From Haloarcula salina (GTDB lineage Archaea > Halobacteriota > Halobacteria > Halobacteriales > Haloarculaceae): 64,000 nucleotides of DNA. The position numbers and the translations under genes were made by a program. Positions 25,439 through 34,511 of the stretch are shown piece after piece (within the stretch, counting starts at the first letter, position 1; each line of letters begins with the position of its first letter). The notes beneath the pieces are model-generated. The model was not told the origin of the DNA and ran no database searches. It saw only the letters and a program-made list of their open reading frames with translations. The DNA lies in NCBI RefSeq assembly GCF_010119195.1, contig NZ_WRXL01000005.1, positions 62,001 through 126,000 on the forward strand, in the 5' to 3' direction.

Positions 25439-26366
25439 TCGAGTCGGGTGAGAGCGAGTAAGCGTACCCGCGAGGGGTGATCACCGAAATCGTTCGTCGG
25501 CTCGAGACCGTTTGAAACGACCTGCTCGAAGTGGCGCATCGAGATCCAACTTGATCGCGAACCCGGAGACGCTTCAATTAGGTCGACCATCGTATGTTAA
25601 CGCTTGACACTAGTGGATAATAAAATACTCGGTCCGGTATCGTCAAGTTCGAACATCGTATATCCAAGGAACGGAGATATAGACGACGTATCCGATAGTA
25701 TACTCTGATTCTGCGCAGATATAGCTGTCAAATGCCAAAAGTAAGTCCATACCAGGACTAAGAGCCTAATGTGCTCACAATACACTATCTAATACGGAAG
25801 TATTCGATTTTTCACCGCTCGAATCGTTTCTTTAGCTCTGGTCGCCGAGATATCAAGATCGAATCTGGCTCGACAGGAGAACACGGGCATGCTCCCTCCG
25901 TAGAGAAACAAAGCCGGGGTCAAGCAGTCCGACGACCCGATATTCGCCCCGTTGAGTCTTTCGGAATAACATCTGTACGTACGTTATTATAGTAGGACTG
26001 ATCCTGGAATGGTCCCCATATATACATAGTGGATCCGTTCGGTACCGCGACAGCGAAGGCCTGGTACCTCATCGTCAATACGTGAACGAGTACCCCGGCC
26101 CGAAGTGTCGACTCCCAGATTGTCGAACGGAAGCAGCGGCCAACGCTGCCGCCACGATGATACGATATCCACTGACGCACACGACGGACCCAAATCACGC
26201 ACCTTTGATTTCGTACGGTGGAGTCTGTGGGCATCGATTACCTAGAGTATGCCCAGTGGCCGGACTCGATCGGGGAGTGGGGCACTGCTGACGATTCCGA
26301 AAGTCACACCAGAACGTCGTTCACCGATTCCGAACGGAGAAGACGACAGTCAGTTGCTCCGTGACG
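25439..26366. other. Gene-poor AT-rich stretch upstream of the HalOD1 gene
   Basis: About 930 bp with no frame that looks like a haloarchaeal protein: the short ORFs on both strands are basic, Cys/Arg-rich and match nothing I recognise. The base composition is clearly lower in GC between 25590 and 26040. It may be decayed foreign DNA or a long regulatory spacer. Confidence 0.55.
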
Positions 26367-27437
26367 CTACAGTTCGACGACGTCGCCACTCTCTGCGGCC
26401 TCGTGGATTGCCCGAATAATACGCATGTCCTGCAGTCCGTGTCGTCCGTCCGGTGAAATATCGGCGTCTGTGAGAATCCGATCCGCGAAGTAATCGAACT
26501 CCTCACGCATCTCTCGTTGCGCGTCGAAGGCATCGTGTTCGATGGTCGCCGAGAGATCACCCCGTGAAAGATGGAGCGTGGCCTTCCCGTGGAACGCCGG
26601 TCGCAACTCGATCTGGCCCTCGGTTCCTGTGAGTTTGAGTTGCGTGTCTTCGTGTGCGTTCTGGCTGTCGGTGGTGACCATCTTGACACCGTCCTCTAAC
26701 GCGAGGAGTGCGCCGGAACGCTCGTCGGGGACGTCACCGAAGCCGTCGGCGTGCGAGCTCATCTGCGACTGGACGGCCGTCGGTTCTCGGTCCAGCAGGA
26801 ACCGGGTCGTGTTGATAGAGTAGATTCCGAGGTCCATCACCGACGTACCGTACCCGGAGAGGTCCGGATCGAGCCGCCACTGTTCCTTGTTGGGGTTCAT
26901 CTCCAGGAGAGGCTGACTGTTGTTTCCGTAGACGGATACCGGGTCGCCGAGGAAGCCGTCTTGGATGAGTTCCCGTGCGCGCCGGACGGCAGGATCCGTC
27001 TGCATCCGGTAGGCGATCATCAGTGGAGCGTCCGCGTCTTCACAGATTTCGACCATCTCGCGTGCGCGCTCGACCGTCGACTCCATCGGTTTCTCACAGA
27101 GGATCGCCTTGTCGAGTTCGGCGGCCGTCTCTGCATACTCGAGGTGATAGGCGTTCGGTGTCCCGATGTAGATCGCATCGTAGGCATCAGCTGCTTCACC
27201 GTCGTGGAATTCATCGTAGCTGATACCATGGTCGACGCCGTTCTCTGCAGCCAGCCGCTCGGCTTTCTCCGTCGAACTGCTCACGAAGGTCGTCACTTCG
27301 CCGAGATCCGACTCCTCGATCGCTGGTAGCGCGAGGTCGATTGTCCACCAGCCGAGTCCGAGGAGTGCGTATCGAACCGTTCCCTCGGTCGCCGATTGCC
27401 AATCGCGATCGTCGTAGGCGTCAAGCCATTCCTTCAT
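26367..27437 (-). CDS. Gfo/Idh/MocA-family oxidoreductase (sugar dehydrogenase-like)
   Basis: A 356-residue NAD(P)-dependent oxidoreductase. The N-terminal Rossmann fold starts RYALLGLGWWTIDLALPAIE, the nucleotide half ends with the hallmark EKPMEST (conserved Lys), and a C-terminal alpha/beta substrate domain follows. The GLGWWT start is like that of haloarchaeal D-xylose and glucose-fructose-type dehydrogenases as I remember them, so a pentose or hexose dehydrogenase is the best guess. A TATA-like GTTATTAGC on the minus strand at 27461-27469 fits a leaderless start at 27437, and a weak TTTCAA-type palindrome lies between the two. It is isolated, between two gene-poor stretches. Confidence 0.87.
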   Translation of the reverse strand: MKEWLDAYDDRDWQSATEGTVRYALLGLGWWTIDLALPAIEESDLGEVTTFVSSSTEKAERLAAENGVDHGISYDEFHDGEAADAYDAIYIGTPNAYHLEYAETAAELDKAILCEKPMESTVERAREMVEICEDADAPLMIAYRMQTDPAVRRARELIQDGFLGDPVSVYGNNSQPLLEMNPNKEQWRLDPDLSGYGTSVMDLGIYSINTTRFLLDREPTAVQSQMSSHADGFGDVPDERSGALLALEDGVKMVTTDSQNAHEDTQLKLTGTEGQIELRPAFHGKATLHLSRGDLSATIEHDAFDAQREMREEFDYFADRILTDADISPDGRHGLQDMRIIRAIHEAAESGDVVEL

Positions 27438-28313
27438 GTCGAGAGGGTTTCAACGCCGTTGCTAATAACTTTCTGGTCAGCGACGGTGGCGTGAGAGATT
27501 GCTTCGGGTACCCGTTCGACCCGTTTTCCGTTCCACCCAAGAGACGAGTGGGAGGGATGTGGAACTGCCCATATCACAGCGGACGCCCTCGGTCCAGCAC
27601 CGCTGTCGTCGTCCTAATGCGCGATTACGCGGCCCAACAGTGACCATGGAAACACAGGCTCCCGGCCGGCGCACTACATATTAAATACCAAATACAATCC
27701 AACTTTTATAAATATACATATGAATTATAAATTTCTATTTTCAAATTTGATTTCGTTTTGTACAATAGTATTTCAGAAGTTTACGATCGAGTAGTAGACT
27801 TTTAGATATACTCAGCGGAGGAACTTTTCTGTTCTCTCACATACTAGCTATCGGAGGGAAATGGATGTTCGGCCGCTGTGGTTGCGATTAGTTTGGCGAG
27901 TACTACCAGCGTCCCGAAACCAGTCACTTCCGTTCGCCTCCGGGTGACTTCCGACACGAACCGATTCGACGAACGGGAGGCGTCAATGAACGAAGCCCCG
28001 ATAGTGAGATGCGACTCAAAAGCTGTCGTGAAAGGCGGGACCTACGGAGGGATGAGGCGGTTCGAACGACGTGACTGCGTTAATAGGGTCCTAAACTCAC
28101 CGTAGAGAGTTTAGTGATTGTCTGCTCATCCAGAGAATAATAGCTGATTACTAAAGTATGATATCCTTACCCCAGCATGAGCGCGTCGTTACCACTCGCT
28201 GCAGTAGCGAGCGTTGCGAGACGACACGGTGGTCGGCACATTCCTCGCAAATTCGGTCGGTGAGAAGCAACCCGAATCGACGGCAGTGGTAGAAGGCTAG
28301 CTCGAGGTCGTCC
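27438..28313. other. Gene-poor stretch with very AT-rich core
   Basis: No gene supported. The first 35 bp hold the promoter of the Gfo/Idh gene. From about 27670 to 27840 the DNA is exceptionally AT-rich for this genome, with runs such as TTTTATAAATATACATATG. The short ORFs at 27878-28105 and 28151-28594 do not look coding; the latter runs antisense-frame through the next gene. Confidence 0.55.
27448..27464. promoter_or_regulatory. Weak TTTCAA-type palindrome at the Gfo/Idh promoter
   Basis: TTTCAACGCCGTTGCTA keeps the left half and TTG of the right half of TTTCAA-N5-TYGAAA. It lies between the TATA-like box and the ATG of the oxidoreductase gene, where a bound repressor would block transcription. 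The match is only partial. Confidence 0.3.
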
Positions 28314-28976
28314 TCAGTCGTCCGCTTCCTGCTCGCGTTCGGTCGACCAGTGGTAGACAGAACAGGCTCCGCCCACGCCGATGACACCCGCGAACAAACC
28401 CAAGACGATACTGCCTGGGAGAGAGAGTGCGACTGCTGCGGCGAGAACGGCGACGCCGAGCAGTGAGACTCCAGCGTAGTACCGATACCACTGGCGGTCC
28501 GGCTCCGCTTCGGGACGGTCGAGATACTCCTCGAAGGCGTCAGCCTTGTCGGTAAGCGTGATGTGACCGCGGTCCTGGTTAAATTCGACGACACCGATGT
28601 CGTCCATCTTCGGGAGGTGGCACTGGTACAGCCCTACGTACACGCGCTTGCGTTGGCTGGAGGTCAGCGCGTCAGTCGTGGTGTCGTTTTCGATCGCGGC
28701 GACGTGCTCCGCGAGCTCTCCCAGTGAGACGCGTTCGTCACGTTCACGGAGAAAGTGAAGAACCTCGCGGCGGCGGCTGTTCTTGAGCGTCTCGAAGATG
28801 ACGTCCAGTGACGGCTCTGTTTCCGTCTGTTGCTGCGTCGCGTCGTCACTGGTACTGTCGTTCTGGCTGTCCGGTGTCGCTGCCGACTGTTCGGACATGT
28901 CTTCGTGCGGTTCAGCCTGCGTTCGTGCGGTGTCTTTGACTCCCATATTTGACCCACTTCCTGTGTGCTGCGACAT
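28314..28976 (-). CDS. Winged-helix membrane protein of the DUF7344 type
   Basis: A 220-residue protein. Residues 1-55 are polar and low-complexity. A winged helix follows (about 57-150: LDVIFETLKNSRRREVLHFL, SLGELAEHVAAIEND, SQRKRVYVGLYQCHLPKMDD), then two membrane helices (about 165-208: YYAGVSLLGVAVLAAAVAL and VLGLFAGVIGVGGACSVY). This layout is that of the haloarchaeal family I know as DUF7344: a DNA-binding-like head tied to the membrane, of unknown function. A later ATG at 28946 (MGVKDTA) is an alternative start. No TATA box is close to either ATG; an AT-rich candidate lies near 29070-29100. Confidence 0.82.
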   Translation of the reverse strand: MSQHTGSGSNMGVKDTARTQAEPHEDMSEQSAATPDSQNDSTSDDATQQQTETEPSLDVIFETLKNSRRREVLHFLRERDERVSLGELAEHVAAIENDTTTDALTSSQRKRVYVGLYQCHLPKMDDIGVVEFNQDRGHITLTDKADAFEEYLDRPEAEPDRQWYRYYAGVSLLGVAVLAAAVALSLPGSIVLGLFAGVIGVGGACSVYHWSTEREQEADD

Positions 28977-29681
28977 CGTTTACCCGTCTGGACGCATCCA
29001 CACAGCCCCCCGGCTGTATCGACGGAACGTTACGCTGTCAGCAAGCATTTCAACTAAATGGCACCTTAGCACTTAATACTTTGTTATGTAACAAATTATA
29101 CAATATCTCCGAGATTACCGAGGAGAGTAGTCACCCGTTGCTTCGGTATTTTTGGAGTACTGCCAGTCTACGGCGGATTCCATCGTCCGCTCTGGTCGGT
29201 GAATCGGTAGTTGTGAACTGGTCCCGAAACATAGGGGATTAATTGGGATATTTTTCGCACAGGTTCCGAAACGAATGATTTCGATGCCCCCGAAAGAGTC
29301 TCGAGAGAATCCCTGACGATTATATCAGAAGTAACTAATCCTTACGGCCGTAAGAAGGCGACAACTTCGGGAACTAGTGGTCCAGAGAGACCAATGGGGC
29401 TGTAGATCGCGCGCCCTATCGGACGCACTCAACGCTGTCCGAACGATTCCAGCAACGGCTGAACAAGCTGACCAAATTCGGCACCCTCAGCGTGAGATAG
29501 CGATTCTCGCACGTATCAGAAGGCACGATACGCCACATGATGTGGGTGGCTACCGGCTGTCGCACATGCAGAACAAAATAACACTAGCGAAACAATTAAC
29601 CGAAGGCACATGGAATAACCATGCACACGAGTTCGTATCCAGAGTGCGTAGTTGGTACACTCGTGAATACGAATAGATACG
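28977..29681. other. Gene-poor stretch between two small regulators
   Basis: About 700 bp without a supported gene. It has AT-rich patches (29070-29105 and 29230-29340) that probably contain the promoters of the divergent DUF7344-type and winged-helix genes. A 99-codon frame at 29377-29676 ends just before the winged-helix gene but has non-haloarchaeal composition. Confidence 0.5.
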
Positions 29682-29963
29682 ATGGCAGACTTTGACCAGT
29701 GGGACGAAGTGAGTTACGTGATCAGTTCACGGTATCGGGTCGAAACACTCCGGCGACTTTCAGAGGGGCCTGCGACACCGTCGCTCATCGCAGACGACCG
29801 AGAGATGAGCATCGCACACGTCTCTCGCGCGCTGCAGGAGCTGCGAGAATCAGATCTCGTTGATCTACTCGTTTCGGAAGATCGGAAAAAAGGGCGCGTG
29901 TACGACATAACGGAGAAGGGACTCGACATCTGGGAAACGATCGAACAGAAGAACATGGCTTGA
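29682..29963 (+). CDS. Small winged-helix transcription regulator
   Basis: A 93-residue protein that is almost entirely a winged helix: VSYVISSRYRVETLRRLSEG (helix 1), TPSLIADDREMSIAHVSRAL (helix-turn-helix) and the wing LLVSEDRKKGRVYDITEKG, ending in a helix. It resembles the ArsR/MarR-like one-domain regulators common in haloarchaea. No ligand site is visible. The targets are unknown; the next gene downstream, beyond 258 bp, is the large surface protein at 30222. Confidence 0.82.
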   Translation: MADFDQWDEVSYVISSRYRVETLRRLSEGPATPSLIADDREMSIAHVSRALQELRESDLVDLLVSEDRKKGRVYDITEKGLDIWETIEQKNMA

Positions 29964-30221
29964 CCGAGTCGGTTAGCGGTGAGAGCGCATCCCCGTGACA
30001 CCGGTACCGTCGGGCTAGAGACATCTTTCTCACCGGTTCGCAAACATCAGGACCGTCGCGGAACGGCCACACCGTCAGCCAGTTCTGGCTTGGAATGTCA
30101 ACTACATAGCGGCTGACGATACCTCACCTATCGAAGTGTTTTACACCAATAACAGCCAGTGAGTGTATAACACGCGGTAAATTGTACGTAACAATAGTAT
30201 TGAATATCCAAAAATAACGCC

Positions 30222-32060
30222 ATGTCCACTTCAGGATACGGACTAGTACTGGTCGGTGGGGTTCTCGTGCTCCTCGTCGTCGGTGGCGTAACGACGGGGC
30301 TGGTCGGGAGTACGGGAGAAACGGGGCCAACACTCGCAAGCGAGAGTCCCGGCAGTGGGGACGCGCTGACTGTCACCGGGGTCGAGAGTCCCAGTGAGAT
30401 CAGGCCCGGAGATTCCCTGCGCGTGCGAGTCCGTCTCGAAAATTCGGGAGATCGGGGAATAACCGAACCACTCACAGTGCGCGTGCGTGATGAAGATGGA
30501 ATGGTGTCTGAGACGAGCACCACCGTCAAACTCGGCCCGGATGAATCGACGGCCACGACACTCGTCGTCGATACCGAGACGCTCAAACCGGGGCAGTACA
30601 CGTACGAAGTCGATTCAGGCGCGAACTCGGCGGCGACCGGTGCCGTCGCTGTACTGCACCCGCCAGCGTTTTCGTTGTCTGACGAATCCAGCGGACTGGT
30701 CGTCGTCAAAGGGGCCTCGGCAACACTGACCGCCAACGTGACGAACACCGGTGACTACCGCGGACTCCAGCGAGTCCACTTCGCGATCGACCGAGATCGG
30801 AACGGTAGCGTCTCAGCAGCGGAAACCACCGACGAACGCGTCCTCTCGATAGCAGGCGGTCAACAGCAGACCGTTGAAGAACGTGTCGAAACGACCGAGC
30901 TGGAACCGGGTCAGTACGAATACCGGATCGCATCCGAGAACGAATCGGTCAGTGGAACGCTGATCGTCCAGCGACCGGCGACGTTCAACGTTCTGAACGC
31001 CAGCGCACCCACCAGAGTCACACGCGGGGATCCGGTCACCGCGTCAGCGACGATCGAAAACGTCGGTGACGTCGACGGGACCACGACGGTCGAGTTCAGC
31101 GGACCGAACGGGACCGAACCCATGACTCGCACCGTGACGCTCGACGGGGGCGAGTCGACGAACGTGTCGTTCACCGCGAGCACGGCGAACGTGAGCCGCG
31201 ATACGCACAACTACACCACATCCACGGAGACCGACACCGCGACGGACGCGGTGAGGGTAGAGAGCAGTTACTTCGAGGTCAGCCGTCTAGAAGGACCGAG
31301 CGTCCTCTACGTCGGTGAGACCGCAGTGTTCTCCGCGAGAGTGACGAACGTCGGGAACGTAACCGGAACACAGAGCGTCGAGCACCGGATCGACAGCGAC
31401 GGTGACGACCGTCCGGAAGCTTACGGCGTCGAAGAGTCCGTGACGCTGAAGCCGGGCGAGCAGACCCGCGTACGCTTCGAACTAGAATACACGCTGATCG
31501 ACGACACCGACTACCCGGTCGAGCCACTGAAGCTCGAGACCTACGTGTACGGGATCTACAGCGCGGACACGCGCGCCTCGTCCGCGCTGTCGGTCAAGCC
31601 GGCGTGGGCTTCCGGCAGCGGTGGGTCGAACGGAGGGGGCGACGGGAGCAGCGTTTCGAACGGTGAGAAGGCGTCGCTCGACGAGATTACGCAGGACAAG
31701 TACGGATACTACTACCACGAGGTGAGCGGAGAGACCCAACGGCAGGTCCGCGAGATCTACGACAGACAGCCGTTCGCAGACGGACTCGTCGCGGTGGAGG
31801 TCAGGACCCGCGAACAGATCGCCCGCCAGGACTACGGCGCGGACATCGAACCGGGCGATGAGTTCGACTTCACCGCGCTCGACATCGAGACCCAACAGCG
31901 CGTCGAAGCGGACTTCGACGCACAGTTCGAGAGCGAGAGCGGAGACAGAATCGAATCCTGGGATGAACTCGCGCAGGCAGAATACGGCACCTCGTACGAG
32001 AACCTGAGCGACACCCGACAGTCGTCGGTGAGGGCGGCGTATCAGGAACAGTTCGACTGA
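30222..32060 (+). CDS. Surface protein with four CARDB/Ig-like domains and a repeated C-terminal module
   Basis: 612 residues. An N-terminal membrane segment (LVLVGGVLVLLVVGGVTTGLV) is followed by a linker and four domains of about 100 residues (about 45-145, 150-250, 255-350, 350-465). Each has CARDB-like cell-adhesion features such as N-V/T-G-D/N and EPGQY or KPGE turns. After a Gly/Ser linker (about 465-484), the C-terminus has three helical repeats at about 485, 529 and 580, each with a DE/REQ-I/L-x-Q-x-x-YG start and a Q-x-x-V-x-x-x-[YF]-x-x-Q end. Many N-x-S/T sites suggest glycosylation. It is anchored by its N-terminus and faces outward. Its place at the edge of the glycan locus suits an adhesin or glycan-binding role, but no enzyme motif is seen. 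Confidence 0.8.
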   Translation: MSTSGYGLVLVGGVLVLLVVGGVTTGLVGSTGETGPTLASESPGSGDALTVTGVESPSEIRPGDSLRVRVRLENSGDRGITEPLTVRVRDEDGMVSETSTTVKLGPDESTATTLVVDTETLKPGQYTYEVDSGANSAATGAVAVLHPPAFSLSDESSGLVVVKGASATLTANVTNTGDYRGLQRVHFAIDRDRNGSVSAAETTDERVLSIAGGQQQTVEERVETTELEPGQYEYRIASENESVSGTLIVQRPATFNVLNASAPTRVTRGDPVTASATIENVGDVDGTTTVEFSGPNGTEPMTRTVTLDGGESTNVSFTASTANVSRDTHNYTTSTETDTATDAVRVESSYFEVSRLEGPSVLYVGETAVFSARVTNVGNVTGTQSVEHRIDSDGDDRPEAYGVEESVTLKPGEQTRVRFELEYTLIDDTDYPVEPLKLETYVYGIYSADTRASSALSVKPAWASGSGGSNGGGDGSSVSNGEKASLDEITQDKYGYYYHEVSGETQRQVREIYDRQPFADGLVAVEVRTREQIARQDYGADIEPGDEFDFTALDIETQQRVEADFDAQFESESGDRIESWDELAQAEYGTSYENLSDTRQSSVRAAYQEQFD

Positions 32061-32437
32061 CTGACTCGACACGTACCCAGGGCACGACCTTTTCGAACCA
32101 AAAACGAGATTCAGCAGTTTCCTCGGTACCTGTATACTCCCGCTAATTCTGGAAAGTGAGGAATAACAATAGAATGACTTGTCCAAGGTGATAGCAAGGG
32201 GGCCGTGTGTTGTGACTCGGCAAGCGGCTCCACGAGCTACCATGATCATCACTGCAATCGACGCTGATACAGACGCATGGGTTCGGCACCACTGCCGACC
32301 CGAGACGACGGACGGCCGGTTTGGGTATTCACCTGAGGCTTCCGGCGGAGTTCGCCGCTGTACCGGAAGTGACGGAACGAGCCCGGCGAGACGACTGACA
32401 CGCCACGCTACGACGCTAGCTTCGGGGGGGGCGTAAC
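32061..32437. other. Intergenic stretch before the GT2 gene
   Basis: 377 bp. An 85-codon frame (32179-32436) ends just before the GT2 start but is basic and Cys-containing and resembles nothing known. A T4 run at about 32089 may end the surface-protein transcript. No TATA box is close to the GTG at 32438. Confidence 0.5.
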
Positions 32438-33283
32438 GTGGCTTATAAGGGGTCTGAGGTCGGCGTCGTAATCCCAGCGTATAACGAGGAGGGGTTCATC
32501 GGGGAGGTTATCGACTCGTTGCCGCAGTTCGTCGATAAAGTGTTCGTTATCGACGACTGTTCGACTGACGACACCTGGACGGAGATCAAAGAGTACGTCG
32601 ACGCTGCGGTCCCGCAAGCCGCCGTCACCGACGACTCGGCCGAACAAGTCTTAGTCGCAGACGGTGCCGGAACGTCAGTCGGCTCGAACCAGTCGTTCCT
32701 CGACAGACGGATCGTCCCCGTCAGACATCAGACGAACGGCGGGCGTGGGGCCGCGGTGAAGACTGGCTACGACCTCGCCCTGATGAGCGACATGGACGTC
32801 GTCGCCGTCCTCGACGGTGACGGACAGATGGACCCGGACATCCTCGATCGGATCATCGACCCCGTCGTCACGGGGGAAGCGGACTACGCGAAGGGGAACC
32901 GCCTCATCTCGCGGCAACACTGCGCGCAGATGTCCAGATGGCGACTGTTCGGGAACGTTGTCCTGACGCTCTTGACCAAGTTCGCGAGCGGCCAGTGGAA
33001 CATGCGCGATCCCCAGAACGGGTACACGGCGATCTCCGCGGAGGCGCTGGACGAGCTCGACGTCGACGAACTCTTCGACGACTACGGGTTCCTGAACGAC
33101 GTGTTGATCCACCTCGATAGCCACGGACTGACTGTCCAGGACGTGCCGATGGACGCGATCTACGGCGACGAGTCGAGCGGAATCAGATACGGGTCGTTCG
33201 TTCCGAAGCTGTCGCTCCTGTTACTGCAGGGCTACCTCTGGCGGGTACAGCAGAAGTATCTCTCCCGGACGGAGTCAGAGTAG
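32438..33283 (+). CDS. GT2 glycosyltransferase, dolichyl-phosphate-sugar synthase type
   Basis: A 281-residue GT-A-fold transferase. It starts with VGVVIPAYNEEGFIGEVIDS, then has VIDDCSTDDT, the HQTNGGRGAAVKTGYDLA loop and the catalytic DGDGQMDP. This pattern is that of dolichyl-phosphate mannose/glucose synthases (DPM/AglJ-like), which load a sugar on the lipid carrier. No membrane helix is seen at the C-terminus. The start codon is GTG; the frame has an ATG only later, so GTG is likely. It is the first transferase of the glycan locus and could start lipid-linked glycan assembly. Sugar specificity is unknown. Confidence 0.9.
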   Translation: MAYKGSEVGVVIPAYNEEGFIGEVIDSLPQFVDKVFVIDDCSTDDTWTEIKEYVDAAVPQAAVTDDSAEQVLVADGAGTSVGSNQSFLDRRIVPVRHQTNGGRGAAVKTGYDLALMSDMDVVAVLDGDGQMDPDILDRIIDPVVTGEADYAKGNRLISRQHCAQMSRWRLFGNVVLTLLTKFASGQWNMRDPQNGYTAISAEALDELDVDELFDDYGFLNDVLIHLDSHGLTVQDVPMDAIYGDESSGIRYGSFVPKLSLLLLQGYLWRVQQKYLSRTESE

Positions 33284-33383
33284 CCGCACATCGTGTGTTC
33301 GTGAGTGACATCGCCACCTCTCCCGGAGATCAATCGGTTCCAGCGATCGAGATCGGGATTGTCTGTCCCCCGTTATGCGGTTG

Positions 33384-33392
33384 TTACTTATG
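33384..33392 (+). promoter_or_regulatory. TATA box of the first DUF1616 gene
   Basis: TTACTTATG is centred 29 nt before the ATG at 33417, so a leaderless transcript is likely. Confidence 0.45.
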
Positions 33393-33416
33393 ATGACGGG
33401 GGCGTGAGCGGAACGT

Positions 33417-34358
33417 ATGGGTAGGTGGTCGGATACGTCGCCAGCGACCGTCGATTTGCTTGCTGTCGTGGGATACACAGCGATTACGCTCCTCGCAACG
33501 CTGTCGCCACTCGAAGGAATCCCCCTCGCAGCCATCGCAATACCGTTCTTGCTGTTCGTTCCGGGCTATGCCGTGGTCGCGTCCCTCTTTCCGACTCGGA
33601 ATCCAAGATACGAACAGCATCGGCTAATCGCCACCGAGCGAATACTGTATTCGGTCGCGGCGAGCATCTGTCTGGCGATCATCGTTGGAGTCAACCTCGA
33701 ATTCACGCCGTGGCCGATCCGCCCGACACCGGTCGTCACCGCCCTCGCTATCGTGACGGTTGTGGCGAGCGCAATCGCTCTGTTCCGTCGCTACAGCAGG
33801 GCGCCGGCGGGATCGAGCCAGACCACGACGCCATACGGGAACGCAGGTGACACCAGCGGGGGTTCTGAAGGCGACGGGATTCAGCTCGGGACGATCGTCG
33901 TCGGCCTGGCGATTCTCGTCACGTTTTCGTGCGTGACACTGGTCGCGGCCCAGCCACAGCGGGGCGAAGCGTACACCGAGTTCGGACTGCTGACCGAGAA
34001 CGAGACCGGAGTGCTGGAGGCGAGCGGCTACCCCGAGCAGATCACGCTGGGTGAGTCCGAACAGCTGTACTTCTCAGTCACGAACCGCGAGATGGAGACG
34101 ACAGAGTACGTCGTCGTCGTACAGTTGACCAGAACCGCACCGACGGGCGAAGTCATCGAGCGGGCGCGTCTCGATACCTACGACAACCGAACAGCAGCCG
34201 GAGATCGCTGGCTGCAGCGCCACACCGTCACGCCCGTACTCGAAGGCGAACGGCTCCGGCTGACGTATCTGTTGTACAAGGACGGGATTCCAGAACAACC
34301 CACGGCGGAGAACGCGTACCGTGAGGCCCACATCTGGGTCGACGTCACCGTGAGCTAG
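33417..34358 (+). CDS. DUF1616 membrane protein (copy 1)
   Basis: A 313-residue protein with four N-terminal membrane helices (among them LLAVVGYTAITLLATLS, PFLLFVPGYAVVASLF and VTALAIVTVVASAIALF), a fifth at about 160-175 (IVVGLAILVTFSCVTLVA), and an extracellular C-terminal beta domain with EAYTEFGLLTENETG and YVVVVQLTRT. This is the DUF1616 architecture, common in archaeal surface-polysaccharide loci and of unknown function. A second member is at 40968-41972. It lies between a GT2 gene and an FG-GAP gene. N-x-T sites in the outer domain may be glycosylated. Confidence 0.85.
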   Translation: MGRWSDTSPATVDLLAVVGYTAITLLATLSPLEGIPLAAIAIPFLLFVPGYAVVASLFPTRNPRYEQHRLIATERILYSVAASICLAIIVGVNLEFTPWPIRPTPVVTALAIVTVVASAIALFRRYSRAPAGSSQTTTPYGNAGDTSGGSEGDGIQLGTIVVGLAILVTFSCVTLVAAQPQRGEAYTEFGLLTENETGVLEASGYPEQITLGESEQLYFSVTNREMETTEYVVVVQLTRTAPTGEVIERARLDTYDNRTAAGDRWLQRHTVTPVLEGERLRLTYLLYKDGIPEQPTAENAYREAHIWVDVTVS

Positions 34359-34475
34359 AACGACGTAGCAGTCACGGGCCGTCGAAGTCAGGTTTTTGAT
34401 ATTTCGTCGGTGACGCGGCCTGTCGGTGAGAACGGCGATTTTACCACTATGCGAAACGTGACAGCTAGATAAGAG

Positions 34476-34484
34476 TATAATAAC
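34476..34484 (+). promoter_or_regulatory. TATA box of the FG-GAP gene
   Basis: TATAATAAC is centred about 32 nt before the ATG at 34512. Confidence 0.5.
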
Positions 34485-34511
34485 AATACCGGCATCGGCC
34501 GAGAGGGCAGT

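Noticed and set aside
25920-26234. Possible transposase remnant in the AT-rich stretch
   Set aside because: No DDE or HUH motif and no terminal repeats could be found, so an insertion-sequence remnant cannot be supported.
29377-29676. 99-codon frame ahead of the winged-helix gene
   Set aside because: Composition is not acidic, there is no family resemblance, and it has no promoter of its own. It was not listed as a gene.
32179-32436. 85-codon frame directly before the GT2 gene
   Set aside because: Basic, Cys-containing product unlike other haloarchaeal proteins. It ends 1 nt before the GTG by chance.
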